The notes below the pieces were generated by a model that was not told where the DNA came from, did no database searches, and saw only the letters and a list, made by a program, of their open reading frames with translations. From Heterocephalus glaber (lineage: Eukaryota > Chordata > Mammalia > Rodentia > Bathyergidae), in assembly GCF_000247695.1 (NCBI RefSeq), contig NW_004624781.1, positions 13,430,508-13,494,507 of the forward strand: DNA of 64,000 nt, in the 5' to 3' direction. Numbering within the stretch: the first letter of the stretch is position 1; each line of letters starts with the position of its first letter. Positions 1 through 10,009 of the stretch are shown here, in pieces. Both the position numbers and the translations under genes were made by a program.

Positions 1-1005
1 ACAAGAAGGCAGAAGGTGAGTTAGAAATTTGGGCGCTGCTCAACTTTGAGGGAGTGCAAGGATGGGCTTAGGCCATGAGAAAGAGTAACCAAAGAGCCGA
101 GGTTGTGATGTGTGCCGTTGCTGTGTCCTCGAGTCGTGCTGTAGATAAAATGCCTGTTTGTATTGGTGAAGCATTTGATACGATGTGCTGTTTGAATGGA
201 AAGCTTGAGCTTGCTTGGCTGGGAGCTTGGTGGGTATTTGGCAGGGCTATAACCATGTGGACAGGGAGTTGGGCTCCTTGGGACCCAGTCTAGGCCCCCT
301 GGTGGCACCAGGGTCTATAGATGCTCTCGGCACCTGTGTGACAGGTGTAAGTGGTGATGGCACAGGCTAGCTCTGGGAGCAGCAGGCCAGGACATGGAGC
401 CACTAAAGCCATAGCACTGATGACAGGAGGACCACGTAATTAGAGAATAAGAAATCTAGTAAGTGCCCAGTGTGCATGGCTTTCATCATGATCTTTTAAA
501 CACAGAATAGTGCTTTTGGCAATTCTTTTCCAAGCGAAAAATGAAAGCTTTGGATTTTCAAATGGGGTTATTTGCCTTTCATCTGTGTTTTCTCTACTGT
601 TCTATTTTCTGACCCATTACTTTCATCTTTGAAACCTGTCATTGTGACTCTTGTATCAATGTAACCATCACTTAAAAGGCTTTTTGCTTTTTGGGGTCAG
701 AAATGTTTAATATCAGGCAATTTAAATGATTTTATTTATATCGCCCTCATATTTGAGAGTCCTGCAAGAACTACTGTAAAATCAACTGCTCAAAGATAAT
801 GAATGCTTTGATTGGAATTTTTTTTTTTTTTATCCAGATGAGCAGAACAATTGAAGGGTCCTGAGGGAAAGGGGGAAATTGGAAAGCTGGTCAGTACCTG
901 GGTCCCCGAGACAGAGGGCAGGAGAAGGGATGGGGAGGTGGAACAAGGGGCAAAGACCGAACTCGCAGTCTTGGGCTACTGGCTTTGTACCAGAAAGTCT
1001 AGATC
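1..1005. other. Single-copy-looking sequence, no gene
   Basis: I see no repeat I can name, no RNA gene and no exon-like open frame flanked by splice sites. The only local feature is a short T-run at about 819-830. The sequence changes from mixed composition to AT-richer after 480. Confidence 0.5.
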
Positions 1006-1009
1006 GAAT

Positions 1010-1145
1010 CTGCTCTGCCAGTTTACCAGCTATGAGGGTTGCAGCAAATCCTGCAGTTTCTTCGGCCTTTGTTGCCTCATCTGATGAATGGGCCTCACAG
1101 GATTATGGGGAAGGTGGGAGAAAACGGCTTAGTACCTAAAGTGTT
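1010..1145 (+). repeat. MIR-like SINE relic (weak)
   Basis: The order of motifs resembles the MIR core: a 'CCAGCTATGAGG' stretch, then a pyrimidine-rich 'TTGCCTCATCTGATGAATGGG' type segment and a 'CTCACAGGATTATGGGG' type segment. It is heavily diverged, so this is a pattern call only. Confidence 0.35.
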
Positions 1146-2950
1146 GAGTACCTAAGTAGTACGAGTTAGCAGCAAGTGGTGCGTTATCTAGAGAGGGAGG
1201 ATGGGAAGCATCCATATGAGTGGGCTGTGTGTGACCCTGGCCAACCCTGCACAGGCCCTGACCAGCTGTATTACAGATGAGCCAGGGGTCTTGGTGGCTC
1301 CAGCAGTCCTCAGCGTGTACGGCATCCCCCCAACATCTGGTGTGTTTGCTTTGGTTGGGAGGAAGTGATAGCGATGCCTGGATGTGTGGCACTTCCCTTC
1401 CCTCCTTCTGTGGGCCCCCTAAGCCCACGTAGGAGGTGACCCTGTGAGTGCTGCCTGCTCTAGAAATATGTCATCCCTGATTAAAGGTCCCAGGCAGATG
1501 GCAAGGAAGGACCAGCTGTGGGGAGTGAGGGTCTGGCTTATACCCCCTCCCCAGAGTGTCTGCTGAAGTGTGAGGTTCCTGGCACCCCTGTGTCCCATCA
1601 AACCACTTCTGTATACGTCAGTGTTTGCTGATGTGGGTGCCGCAGTCCTCTCCCCTGAGACAGAGAGAAAGTATGAAGAGATCAGTGACATTCGGGGAGG
1701 CTGAGCCTCTCTACTCACTGGAACTGGAACCCACCGGCAGGCCCTGCCTTAGTCTTTGGTCTGGGCAGGTGGCTATCAGGACCCCAGAGTAAATGACACA
1801 CCGTCACAGAATGGGGGAACAAACCTGCTGGGCTTGGAGGTTTTTAGGGCACAGCCCCTGGCTACTAATCTGTCTAAGTCCCAGATGTTCACAGTGCTTG
1901 CAACGAGGACCTCACCCGGGAGGGGCAGATTGGAATCCACTGCTTAGATTGTCCTAGAAGACTTCAAAAGCTGGCTGAGTCTGCAGCCTTCTGGGGGCCA
2001 CTCAGCGATGCAGAAATAATTGATCAGCTTATGCAATTACTAGTGACTGTCCAGAATAATTCCGAGGACCTGTCTTGTGTGGTTGCCCTGGGAAGGATTC
2101 CTCTGTCCTGACCTGCAGGGCCCAGAGCACCAGGGCTCCCTGAAGGGTTCCCGGGGAGGAGTGGGTGACTTGGGCAACTCTGGACGTGTCTCACATGGCA
2201 GCGGGAGTTAGGTGCTGCTGTGTGGGCAAGCAAACCGCACTGGTGTTAGTGACACATCCATCCTGCCAGGGCCCAGTCCTTTGTGCTTAGAATTCATTTC
2301 TCTAAGCAAATTAACAGAGCAGAGAGAGGACACTCTTTCCTTTGGCTTTGGTCTTGGGTCCATCAGAAGTGTGCATAAGTGTATGTGTGTGCACACACAT
2401 GCAAGTGTGTGTTTATTGAAGCCATAGGGCTGCATCATGGACAAAGCAGGGTGTTGACTAGTGCTACTAGCCTTCAGGAAGGCCCTAGAAGCCTCTGTAG
2501 TAAGCACTAAAAGTGGTAGAGCTTATTTGGACAGGATGGGGCTGGGACCCACTTACTCCCTTCCTTATCCCAGTCAGTCAGTCAATCCATTGTGTTAATT
2601 TGCACCAACAATGCAAATTAATACAATGCATCCAGCCCCTGCTTCACCTTGCACAGAAAGGCCTGAGGCCCAACTTCCTTGGGCCTTCAGGGCGCTCCCT
2701 GAAGCTAGAGGCCGGTGGAACTTGAACAAGTGGACAAAAACCAATGCAGTGTGACGTGCAGGAAACAGGAAAGACACAAGAGCACAGAGAGAGGGGGCCT
2801 GCGGGAGACGCCAGGGGGTGGGTGTGTGTGGTGGGGCCAGAGTGTGGCTTTTGTGAGGAGGAGCTGGGGAGTAAAGGGCAGGGAGAGGGGGGAGGCACGA
2901 GGGAGGAAGGGCTGTTTCCGCCTTGGATGGGGACCAAGAACGCAGGCTTG
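1146..2950. other. Single-copy-looking, moderately GC-rich sequence
   Basis: No recognisable gene or transposon. A short TG/CA-rich patch (about 2370-2412) and a three-copy 'CAGT' patch near 2573 are the only local repeats. Open frames here are below 125 codons, overlap one another on both strands and show no domain I recognise. Confidence 0.5.
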
Positions 2951-2954
2951 GCCC

Positions 2955-3050
2955 TGCGACCGCCTGGGTTCAAGTCCCAGCTGCGTGACCTTGGCGAGTC
3001 CCTCTGCCTCACTAAGCCTCAGCTTCCTCTTGGGTAAGGCGGGGAGAAGG
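2955..3050 (+). repeat. MIR SINE fragment
   Basis: A good match in order to the MIR core: 'CTGGGTTCAAGTCCCAGCT', then 'GTGACCTTGG', then 'CTCTGCCTCACTAAGCCTCAG' followed by a 'GGGTAAGGCGGGGAGAA' stretch. MIR is an ancient tRNA-derived mammalian SINE, no longer mobile. Confidence 0.75.
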
Positions 3051-3059
3051 TGACAATGC

Positions 3060-4835
3060 TGGCCGTAGGGCTTTCCTGAGCACTGGCCAGAGCACTCGGT
3101 AGGGTGACTGGCCCCCCGCCACCCCCAGTGGACGTGAGCTTCCGCTCTGTCATTCCTGTGCTCTCTGGCGCCACCCGCCCCTCACACCTGGAACATTACA
3201 CACCTCCTGGGGCCAACTTGAACTTCCTGTTCCGGTCGCTCTTGTGCCCTTCAGCTGGGCCCCCTTTCCTCCGGAGAAGCCTCTAGCATGGCCCGCTATC
3301 CTTACAGACTGGCTGAGTGACCTTGAACGAGCCTCCTGACTGGGCTCTTCCAGCCATGGGGAGGGCGGCACTGCCTGGGAACTCCTGGGGGTGCCTGAGG
3401 GCATCTGCACGCACCAGGGGCTCCCTTCTTGGTGCTCAGCAGCCACCCACACCCACCTCGAGGCCCACAGAGGCTGGGGGGTGTGGGGCTCCTGTGTGCC
3501 ATCGACACACTGCACCAGGTCCTGCATCCCAGGAGCTCTTTACTTCTTGAGTTCCCCAGGGCCCCACTGCTTCATTTACAGAGCTGGAATGCCCAGCAGC
3601 ATCCACTACTTTATTTCAGAGCTCTGTTTTAAGGGTCCTTGTAGACAGGAAGGAGCCATCCTGTTGGTGGCCAAGGCCTGAGAGCAGACAGGTTTCTAGT
3701 ATTTGGGAATTGGCTTCAATGGGGCTCATTAGGAGTGGACAGGACCTCAGAGAGACCCTTGCTGGAGGAAGGAGGGGGTTGCCCCAGGCATCCATGTGGC
3801 TTTAGAAGCAGCCAGGTGTGACCCTGTAATACAGCACCATAGGCTCAGGACAAACAGCTCTTCCTCCTGCCTAGGGGAAGGGGAGGCCTGAGTTGGCTGC
3901 ACCTGTCCCAGCCAGAGTTCTGCCCTCAGAGCCCAGTGGCCCATCCCAGGGCTCCTGTGTGCCAAGAAGGAAGTTGCTGCTTGCACAGGGCTGCAGGCAT
4001 GAGGAGCCCCACCCTCCCCAGGCAGCAGAGTGGAATCTGGTCTGTCCAAGTGGCCTTGGGAGGGGTTAAAATCCCTTCCTGTGACAGCTGCAGAAGCAAC
4101 CAGAGCAGGCACAGAATGCAGGCTTTCTACGTCATTCTGGGCTGATTTGGGAAATGTGGGAAAAAAAGAACTCCAAAAAACAAAACAAAACAAAAAAACT
4201 TGCTTATGTGACTTAGAAAAATATAGAACACCTGTTTTCTGGTGGACTCTCTCATCTTGTTTATTTTTTCTGTCCTGGGGAGTGGGTGGGACTTCCTCCA
4301 GAAACTGCCACTTTCCTGAAAATCTGGACCAAGCCTTGGACTTTTTACAACTTTTTAGCCTTTGATTTGATTTATGTATGTTATTGTTAACTCTCTAAAA
4401 GGGACTCCAGGAGGGGAGAAAAATGAAGCCACTTTCCCCAAAGCTTTGCAAAGATTTCACTCGATCTTAACAAAGCACTCAAATACAACCTTGCCTGCAA
4501 ACACTGCCTGGTCCACTGTGAGTACTAAATACAGCAGGGTCTCTAAGGAGACATGCACACTTCTGTGTTGCTTTCTGCTTGTTGGGCAAGGTCAGAGGGC
4601 CACACTGGGTTCCCTCAGACTTCCCAGTGGACTTTGTATGCTGGGAAAAGCCAGCCCCTCCTGAGACTTACCAGGCCTATGCTTTCAGTTTCCGGAAGTT
4701 GTTTTTGTTCTAGCAGAACTAGGAAATTCATACCTTACCTAAAAGCATGGTGTGAAACAGGAAAATGAGGATGACCTGGGGACTCCATGGCCAATCCCAG
4801 GGCTGTGGTGGCCCCATGAACAAAGGTTCCATGTT
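3060..4835. other. Single-copy-looking sequence, no gene
   Basis: GC-rich to about 4100, then AT-richer with an A-rich run at 4160-4198. A short piece at 3303-3345 ('GACTGGCTGAGTGACCTTGAACGAGCCTC' type) may be another MIR scrap. No exon structure is recognisable. Confidence 0.45.
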
Positions 4836-4839
4836 AAAC

Positions 4840-5520
4840 TAGCAGGATCTTCCTGTCCAGGAATTCAATGAAAATTAGGTGATGGATAACCAGTACCACA
4901 AGTCTCTCTTCATGCCCCTCTGAAGAGTGCCATTGTTCTGCTCTCTTTAGAAAAGTTATAATTAATGGTGCTTAGGAAAGAATGCTTGCTACATACCCAG
5001 AGTTCCTATAGGCCTACTTCTGGTCAAACTTTCTTGCTTGTAACCCAGTAGGTTGACCTGAACTTGGCCCAGAGTGATCTGAGATGTAGTCATTTTTGTG
5101 TATAAAAACCTGTCGACAAGCTGGGCATGGTGGCACATGCCTGTAATCCCAGCACGCAGGAGGCTGAGGCTGGAGGATCATCATGAGTTCGAGGCCAGCC
5201 TGGGCTACATAGTGAGTTCAAGGCCAGCCTGAACCAGAGTGACACCCTGTCTCAAAAAACACAAACAAGGCCTAGGGATGTAGCTCAGTGAGGCTGCATC
5301 AGCCTGGCAAGCACAAGGTCTTGAGTTCGATTCCCGCTAACAAAACAAAACAAACTGTAGACAGAGTCCCTGTGGTAACCTACTTGGATCCCCTTCAGGT
5401 ACTGGGAGCTTTCTGCTTTCACTCTGCAATAACTGCTTTTATTTAATTCTCTCTTGATTCTCTGCCTTGTAATTCTTTCTGGGTTGAGAGAAGAACCAAC
5501 CAGTCGGATGGTAACAAAGC
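4840..5520 (+). repeat. LTR-like element with TATA box, interrupted by a SINE
   Basis: The sequence around the TATAAAA at 5101-5107 is related to the segment at 29870-30270. Shared in the same order are 'CCTCTGAAGA', 'TTGTTCTGCT', a 'GTAGGTTGA' segment, 'TTTTGTGTATAAAA', 'GAGTCCCT.TGG.AACCT', 'CTGCTTTCACT' and 'CTTTCTGG'. A central TATA box followed by conserved downstream sequence is what a retroviral LTR looks like. I cannot assign a family, and the outer ends are approximate. It is split by a B1-dID insertion at 5119-5354. Confidence 0.55.
5119..5354 (+). mobile_element. B1-dID dimeric SINE
   Basis: The left half is a B1 (7SL-derived) monomer starting 'CTGGGCATGGTGGCACATGC' and carrying the B1 internal duplication, with 'GAGTTCGAGGCCAGCCTG' and 'GAGTTCAAGGCCAGCCTG' repeated about 30 bases apart. 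An A-rich linker leads into an ID-like tRNA-derived half with A box 'TAGCTCAGTG' and B box 'GAGTTCGATTCCC'. A CAAAA-rich tail ends it. Target-site duplications CTGTCGACA (5110-5118) and CTGTAGACA (5355-5363) match at 8 of 9 positions, so it is a bona fide retroposition event into the surrounding LTR. Confidence 0.9.
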
Positions 5521-5614
5521 ATGTCCTCCATCTCTCCCTCTTAGAAAGTACTGCATCCATAGCCAGAGAGAAACTTAGACCTTTCTCAGATTCTATGCTG
5601 CATGACTGCTGGAG

Positions 5615-5930
5615 TCCAGATCTGGAATGTTCACCAAAGGGCCACATGTTAAAGGCTTGGTCCTTTGCTTGGTGCTCTTGGAAAATGGTGTAAGCCTGGA
5701 AGAGATGGGGCTTCTGTGGAGGGTGTGCTCTTGAAGGAGACTGTTGGGATTCTGGTCTCTTCCTCTTTTTCATGTCCCAGCCAGCAGTGCCCCCACCAAG
5801 GTGTATGCTGCCTGCTGTAAGCCCCAGAGCGATAGGCCAACTGACCATGCACTGAAACCTCCAAAACCATGAGCCAAAAGTTGTGTTATTGCAGGTGTTT
5901 GCTACAGCCAGGGAAAGCTGACTATCACAG
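5615..5930 (+). repeat. MaLR-type LTR (partial)
   Basis: It contains the hallmark order of mammalian MaLR LTRs: 'CACCAAAGGGCCACATGTTAA', 'GGCTTGGTCC', then 'TGAAACCTCCAAAACCATGAGCC' and a 3' end 'GCAGGTGTTTGCTACAGCCAGG' leading to 'CTGACTATCACA'. The AATAAA usually following 'GAGCC' is degraded. The 5' boundary is uncertain. Confidence 0.6.
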
Positions 5931-5934
5931 TCAT

Positions 5935-7055
5935 TGTTTCTCCTCTTAAATAGTCACTAGAAAAGTATTAAAGCCATTCAAATTAGGACCTCGACAGTGT
6001 TATCGGGTGAGATCCAGCACGTTCAGAATGCTTTGGCCATAGACTTGACGGTGTTATCGATGGCAGGCTTTGGGGTCCCTGATAGACCACTTAGATCATT
6101 CTTAAAGACAAGAGATGGTTGGTGCGGGGACCCTCCTCAGAAGATGACATGGACACCTTTTCCTTATTCCACTGGGAAACCACACCAAGGACTGGGGACA
6201 GGAGTCACCGGTGTGGGAAAGGTGAAAGCGGCTCTCTGGGTGCAGTCACTAGGACAGGAAAGCCAGTGGATTCTGTGCAGAAGGGCTGGGGAACAGGGAA
6301 TTCTTTAATTTCTGAGCTTTTCATGTGGGGAAAGAATTCTAGACTATTATTTAGTGCTGGTGGAGAGTTGGTCCAAAACCTGAAAGCACCTAAGACCATT
6401 AGAAACTGGAAGGAGAGCAGCCTCAAATGAAGCCATTCTTTAGGTGATATTGACTTGGATATTATGACTTGGGGGAAAGAGCCAGGGACGAGCCAGTGTC
6501 TCTGCCATTAATGATAACAACACAGGCACCAAGATGAAGAGCAATCGGTGTTAAAGAAGACCTGCCCAGGACGCCTCAGCTGCAGGAGGCGGGGGCTGGT
6601 TAGGAGGCTGGGCTGCTGCTCTAACAGGGCACATGCCCATCAACTTCACCCATGAACTTCACATTTTGCAAGCACTTCCTGATGACCTCACTTAAAGATT
6701 TTTTTCTTCCTCCAAGAGGCGTAGCACAGAAAATACGGGCATAATTTTTCTCCAACAATTTTTCTGTCCCTGTAGGAGTAAAAATAAACAGAAACAGGTG
6801 CTTATTTATTTTATTTTTAAAGCTCTCCAGCTACTGGGGACAGCATGGATTTTTACCATTTAATTTTTGTTATTATCCAACTTAGGAAAACGTATTTCTT
6901 AATCCTCTAACCACCTATGTTCCTGATCAGAAAAAGTGTAAAGTGGTCTATCTCCTGCACTTCAGGGGCACCTGATGTAAGACTTAACAACGTGGCCCAT
7001 CCATAGAAAGAAGAGCAGACAATCCCCAAAGATCAGCGTGGGACACAATGTGGAG
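5935..7055. other. Single-copy-looking sequence, no gene
   Basis: No repeat or gene recognised. AT-rich stretches lie at 6680-6720 and 6780-6900. Reading frames are short and carry no known domain. Confidence 0.45.
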
Positions 7056-7059
7056 CCAC

Positions 7060-7310
7060 AGGTCCAAGATGGAGAGGAGAAGGAACTGTGTGATGAGGCA
7101 CAGCTGTAGGTATGCAAGATGGAAAGCAGGTGTTTATCCAGGTGTTTGTATGTAAGATGGAAACCCTTGAAGGGAGGGCTAGGAATGGGGAAAAAATAAG
7201 AACCAAGATGCATTATGTAAAGGTACAGTTCCCAATGAGAAATGTAATTGGGTTGTATACCTACAATGTACCAATAAAAGAATTTAATAATAATAAAAAA
7301 AGATGCAAAC
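7060..7310 (+). repeat. Probable L1 3'-terminal relic
   Basis: The end, 'TTGTATACCTACAATGTACCAATAAAAG' in pattern, followed by a TAATAATAATAAAAAAA tail, resembles L1 3' ends, which finish in an AATAAA-like signal and an A-rich tail. A local duplication ('CAGGTGTTTATC' and 'CAGGTGTTTGTATG') sits at about 7126-7155. Family not resolved. Confidence 0.35.
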
Positions 7311-8080
7311 CCTTGTTTGATACCCAGTCTGGTCAAGTTCACATGGAGGAAATGACTAAACTGGTATTTTCAGCCCCCTTTTTGAGGATGGTGAGGATTG
7401 AACCTGTGACCTACAGCCCCTCCTAGCCCTTTAGATTACCCAATGGGATTAGCCAGCTGATTTTGGAGCGGAAAGACAAAAGCAGTGCAGGAGCCTGATT
7501 CCAAAGCGACATGGCTTTAGTTGTACAAAGGCTTCTATGGAGAACGGAGCATTTGAGGGTTGTGTTCACCAATGGTCAGGAAGGAGTGGCCTTATGCATG
7601 AGGGAGATATTCCAGGAGTGTGGGACACAGAGGGTAAAAGGCCTGCTGCTGTAGTTCTTCCCGGAGAAGCCACAGGACACATTCTAAACTGGGTGCCACA
7701 TAGGCACTAACTTTCTATGAGTAAAACTGAGGAAGGATTAGGATTCTCTCTCTGAACCCTAGGGCTGCACAGGCCTCTCCTGATGAGCAGACCCTGGGCT
7801 CATCTGATGATACTTGGATGCGGAGAGAGGAGGAGTAAGCCCCACCTTCATGTAGCTTTGCACCCTTGGGTCTGCCTCTTGACTTCCTTAGTTTCTAATT
7901 TCCTATTTGTAAACTAAATGAATTGCATGAGATATTCTCTAGGATTCCTTGTGATTTCTCAATTCTACGCATGGTACTTGATACTACACTTTAAAAAAAT
8001 GACTACTTCTTTAGTTGGTAAAATAGCAAAAGAAACTGTAAAAAGACAGAGGACCTCTTGTTTTTCCCAGTTTACTTTGT
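7311..8080. other. Mostly single-copy sequence with a possible ID scrap
   Basis: A short antisense tRNA-SINE-like scrap may lie at 7385-7430 ('GAGGATTGAACCTGTGACC'). Nothing else is recognised. Confidence 0.35.
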
Positions 8081-8082
8081 TT

Positions 8083-8142
8083 TTGTAAATAAGGTTTTAT
8101 TGGAAAACAGCCATGTCCACTGTTACCTATTCTTTGTATCTG
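8083..8142 (+). repeat. hAT-Charlie-type DNA transposon fragment
   Basis: The segment reading 'TTTTTGTAAATAAGGTTTTA', then 'TTGGAAAACAGCCATGTCCA', is the same as the interior of the element at 9710-9925. This is a widespread ancient mammalian nonautonomous hAT repeat. Only the middle part is preserved here, and a T-run follows it. Confidence 0.7.
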
Positions 8143-8694
8143 TTTTTTTTTTTGCCTCTGTGAATGTGGAAGGGGAAAGCTTTGCAGACTGGTCTTAGGA
8201 GAGAAAAGAGAGAGCAGACATCTACCTGAGCTATGGGGTAGGGTGCAGACTCTTGTGTGCACAAGGCTACCCTGGCCCCTGGGAAGGGGTCACCAACAGC
8301 GGTTGCCCAATGCCCCACCAGGCCTCCTGGGAGCAGGGATCTCCTTCATCTCCACCCCAGCCATCTCCTGCGCCTCCCTCCAGCGGGCAGCCAGATGTGC
8401 ACGGCCCTTGGCTATGAACTCAGGTCTGGCTCAGCGCTTTGTGCCCTTCATACTGAAATGCTTCTCTCTTTTCATGATATCACAGTGATACACACCACTT
8501 TAGAGCAACAGGAAGGTACAGAAAAGTGTGAGAAGCAGGAAAACAATATCAGCTATAATCCTATCACTCGAGCTATTTACATTTCAGGACATTTTCCTCT
8601 AATGCATTTTTCTCCCTTAACGTGGATGCACATTTTGTAAATTGCTTTTTTTTGCTCAGCCTCCTAGCATGTTTCCGTGTCATTAACTGTATCT

Positions 8695-9020
8695 TGTCTC
8701 CCACTGTCGCCTTGTGTTAGCCCTCTACTCTTGGCCTCCCTGTCCAAGTCAGGGATTCCGGCCTCTACTCCTTGATAGCAAGCACTCTCCTTTCATTGCC
8801 TTGGCTTACCATTCTTTAGGGTCCTATGTCCTCCGTGAAGCCTTTCAGGGTGATGGTGAGCAGCTCTCCTGATTGTCCATCCATCCCTGGGCTTTGGACC
8901 ATGGTTCTGGTCTTTGACATGTGCTGCTCTGGACTTTATTGTAAACTCCATATAGCCAATTGGCTGTCACAGAGTGCTCCTGCTGAACTCAATTCACTGG
9001 CAGATCTACTGTGGTAAATG
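8695..9020 (+). repeat. L2 LINE 3' relic
   Basis: The pattern 'TCCTCCGTGAAGCCTTTCAG', a downstream 'CTTTGGACCATGGTTCTGG' and 'GGACTTTATTGTAAACTCCA' follow the order of L2 3' ends. No open frame is kept. The call is by pattern memory. Confidence 0.5.
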
Positions 9021-9147
9021 ACAAACATGTCATCTGATGTAAATATTGGTGGCTGTTTTCATTTAATGAGTAAGACAGAAATGAAGCAACAAAGTCTTAT
9101 ATTGGAACTCCATTCAACAATAGCCTGAGCTACTTCTAATACAGAAA

Positions 9148-9589
9148 TGTTATGGCTTGTATCTAGATGTTCCCCAAAGCCTCATGTGGTCATAGGTGGG
9201 GCTTTTGGGAAGTGGCTGGATCATGGGTGTGTGATACTGCATTATGGCTGGGTGATAACTGGATTAGTCTACTGACTGGTTTAGCATGTTTTGGGTGTGG
9301 ATGATGGATTTACTGAAGAGGGAAACCCCACCTAGGGTGTGGGTGGTACCAACCAATAGGCTTAGAAGCTGGATGAAATAAAAAGGGAAAGAAGGAAAGC
9401 AGGATTGCTGCCTCCTGCCTGCCCTACTATGGACTGTTTCTCTTCTTCCATGCCCCTCTGCCAGGCCATCCTGCCTTGGAGCCAGCTGACTATGAACTGA
9501 AATCTCTACAAAATAAGAGCTAAATAAACCTTTCCTCCTTTAACTTGTGGATGTCAGGTATTTTGTCCCAGCAACGAGAAAGTAAGACA
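9148..9589 (+). mobile_element. Solo MaLR-type LTR with intact ends
   Basis: The element begins TGTTATGGCTTGT and ends AGTAAGACA, giving TG...CA termini. It is flanked by a perfect 5-bp duplication, AGAAA, at 9143-9147 and 9590-9594. Inside are 'CCCCAAAGCCTCATGTGG', 'GGGCTTTTGGGAAGTGGCTG', 'GATCATGG', 'CCTTGGAGCCAGCTGACTAT', 'GAACTGAAATCTCTACAAAA' and a polyadenylation signal AATAAA at 9523-9528, then 'GTCAGGTATTTTGTCCCAGC'. These are the standard landmarks of ERVL-MaLR LTRs. No internal retroviral sequence adjoins, so it is a solo LTR left by recombination. The same family occurs antisense at 46146-46673. Confidence 0.9.
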
Positions 9590-9709
9590 AGAAAGAATAT
9601 TTCCTCAAAACTTTTTGTGTTATTTATAATCAGAATAGTTATAGACACAAAACACTTTTAAGTTTAACCTTATAATCAATAATTTTTCATGGCTTTCTTA
9701 AGTCTGGAC

Positions 9710-9925
9710 CAGGGGCTGGCAATTTATGGCTTGACATATCTAGCCTACCATCAGTTTTTGTAAATACAGTTTTATTGGAAAACAGCAGTGTCCATTGTTA
9801 CTTATTCTTTGTAGCTGGTTTTATGCCAAAATGGCAAAGTTGAGTAGTTGGAACAGAGACTTTATGTCTTACAAAGTGAAAAATATTTACTACCTTTTCT
9901 ATTATAGAAAAAGTTTGCTCCAGGC
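9710..9925 (+). repeat. hAT-Charlie-type nonautonomous DNA transposon
   Basis: It starts 'CAGGGGCTGGCAATTTATGG', close to the known CAGGGGTCGGCAAACTATGG-type end. The interior reads 'TTTTTGTAAATACAGTTTTA', 'AAATGGCAAAGTTGAGTAGT', 'AAAATATTTACTACCTTTTC' and 'GAAAAAGTTTGCT', the order of a widespread mammalian hAT relic. The 3' terminal inverted repeat is eroded. I do not see a clean 8-bp duplication. Confidence 0.8.
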
Positions 9926-10009
9926 AGTCAACAGAACAAGAAATCAAACCCTCATTTGTAAAGTTTGTGATTGCCAGGTGTAAATGCAACCATCATAGTG
10001 GCTATTAAG

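Noticed and set aside
5285..5848. 187-codon minus-strand open frame
   Set aside because: It runs through the ID half of a B1-dID, an LTR-like element and a MaLR LTR, so it is a chance frame across unrelated repeats.
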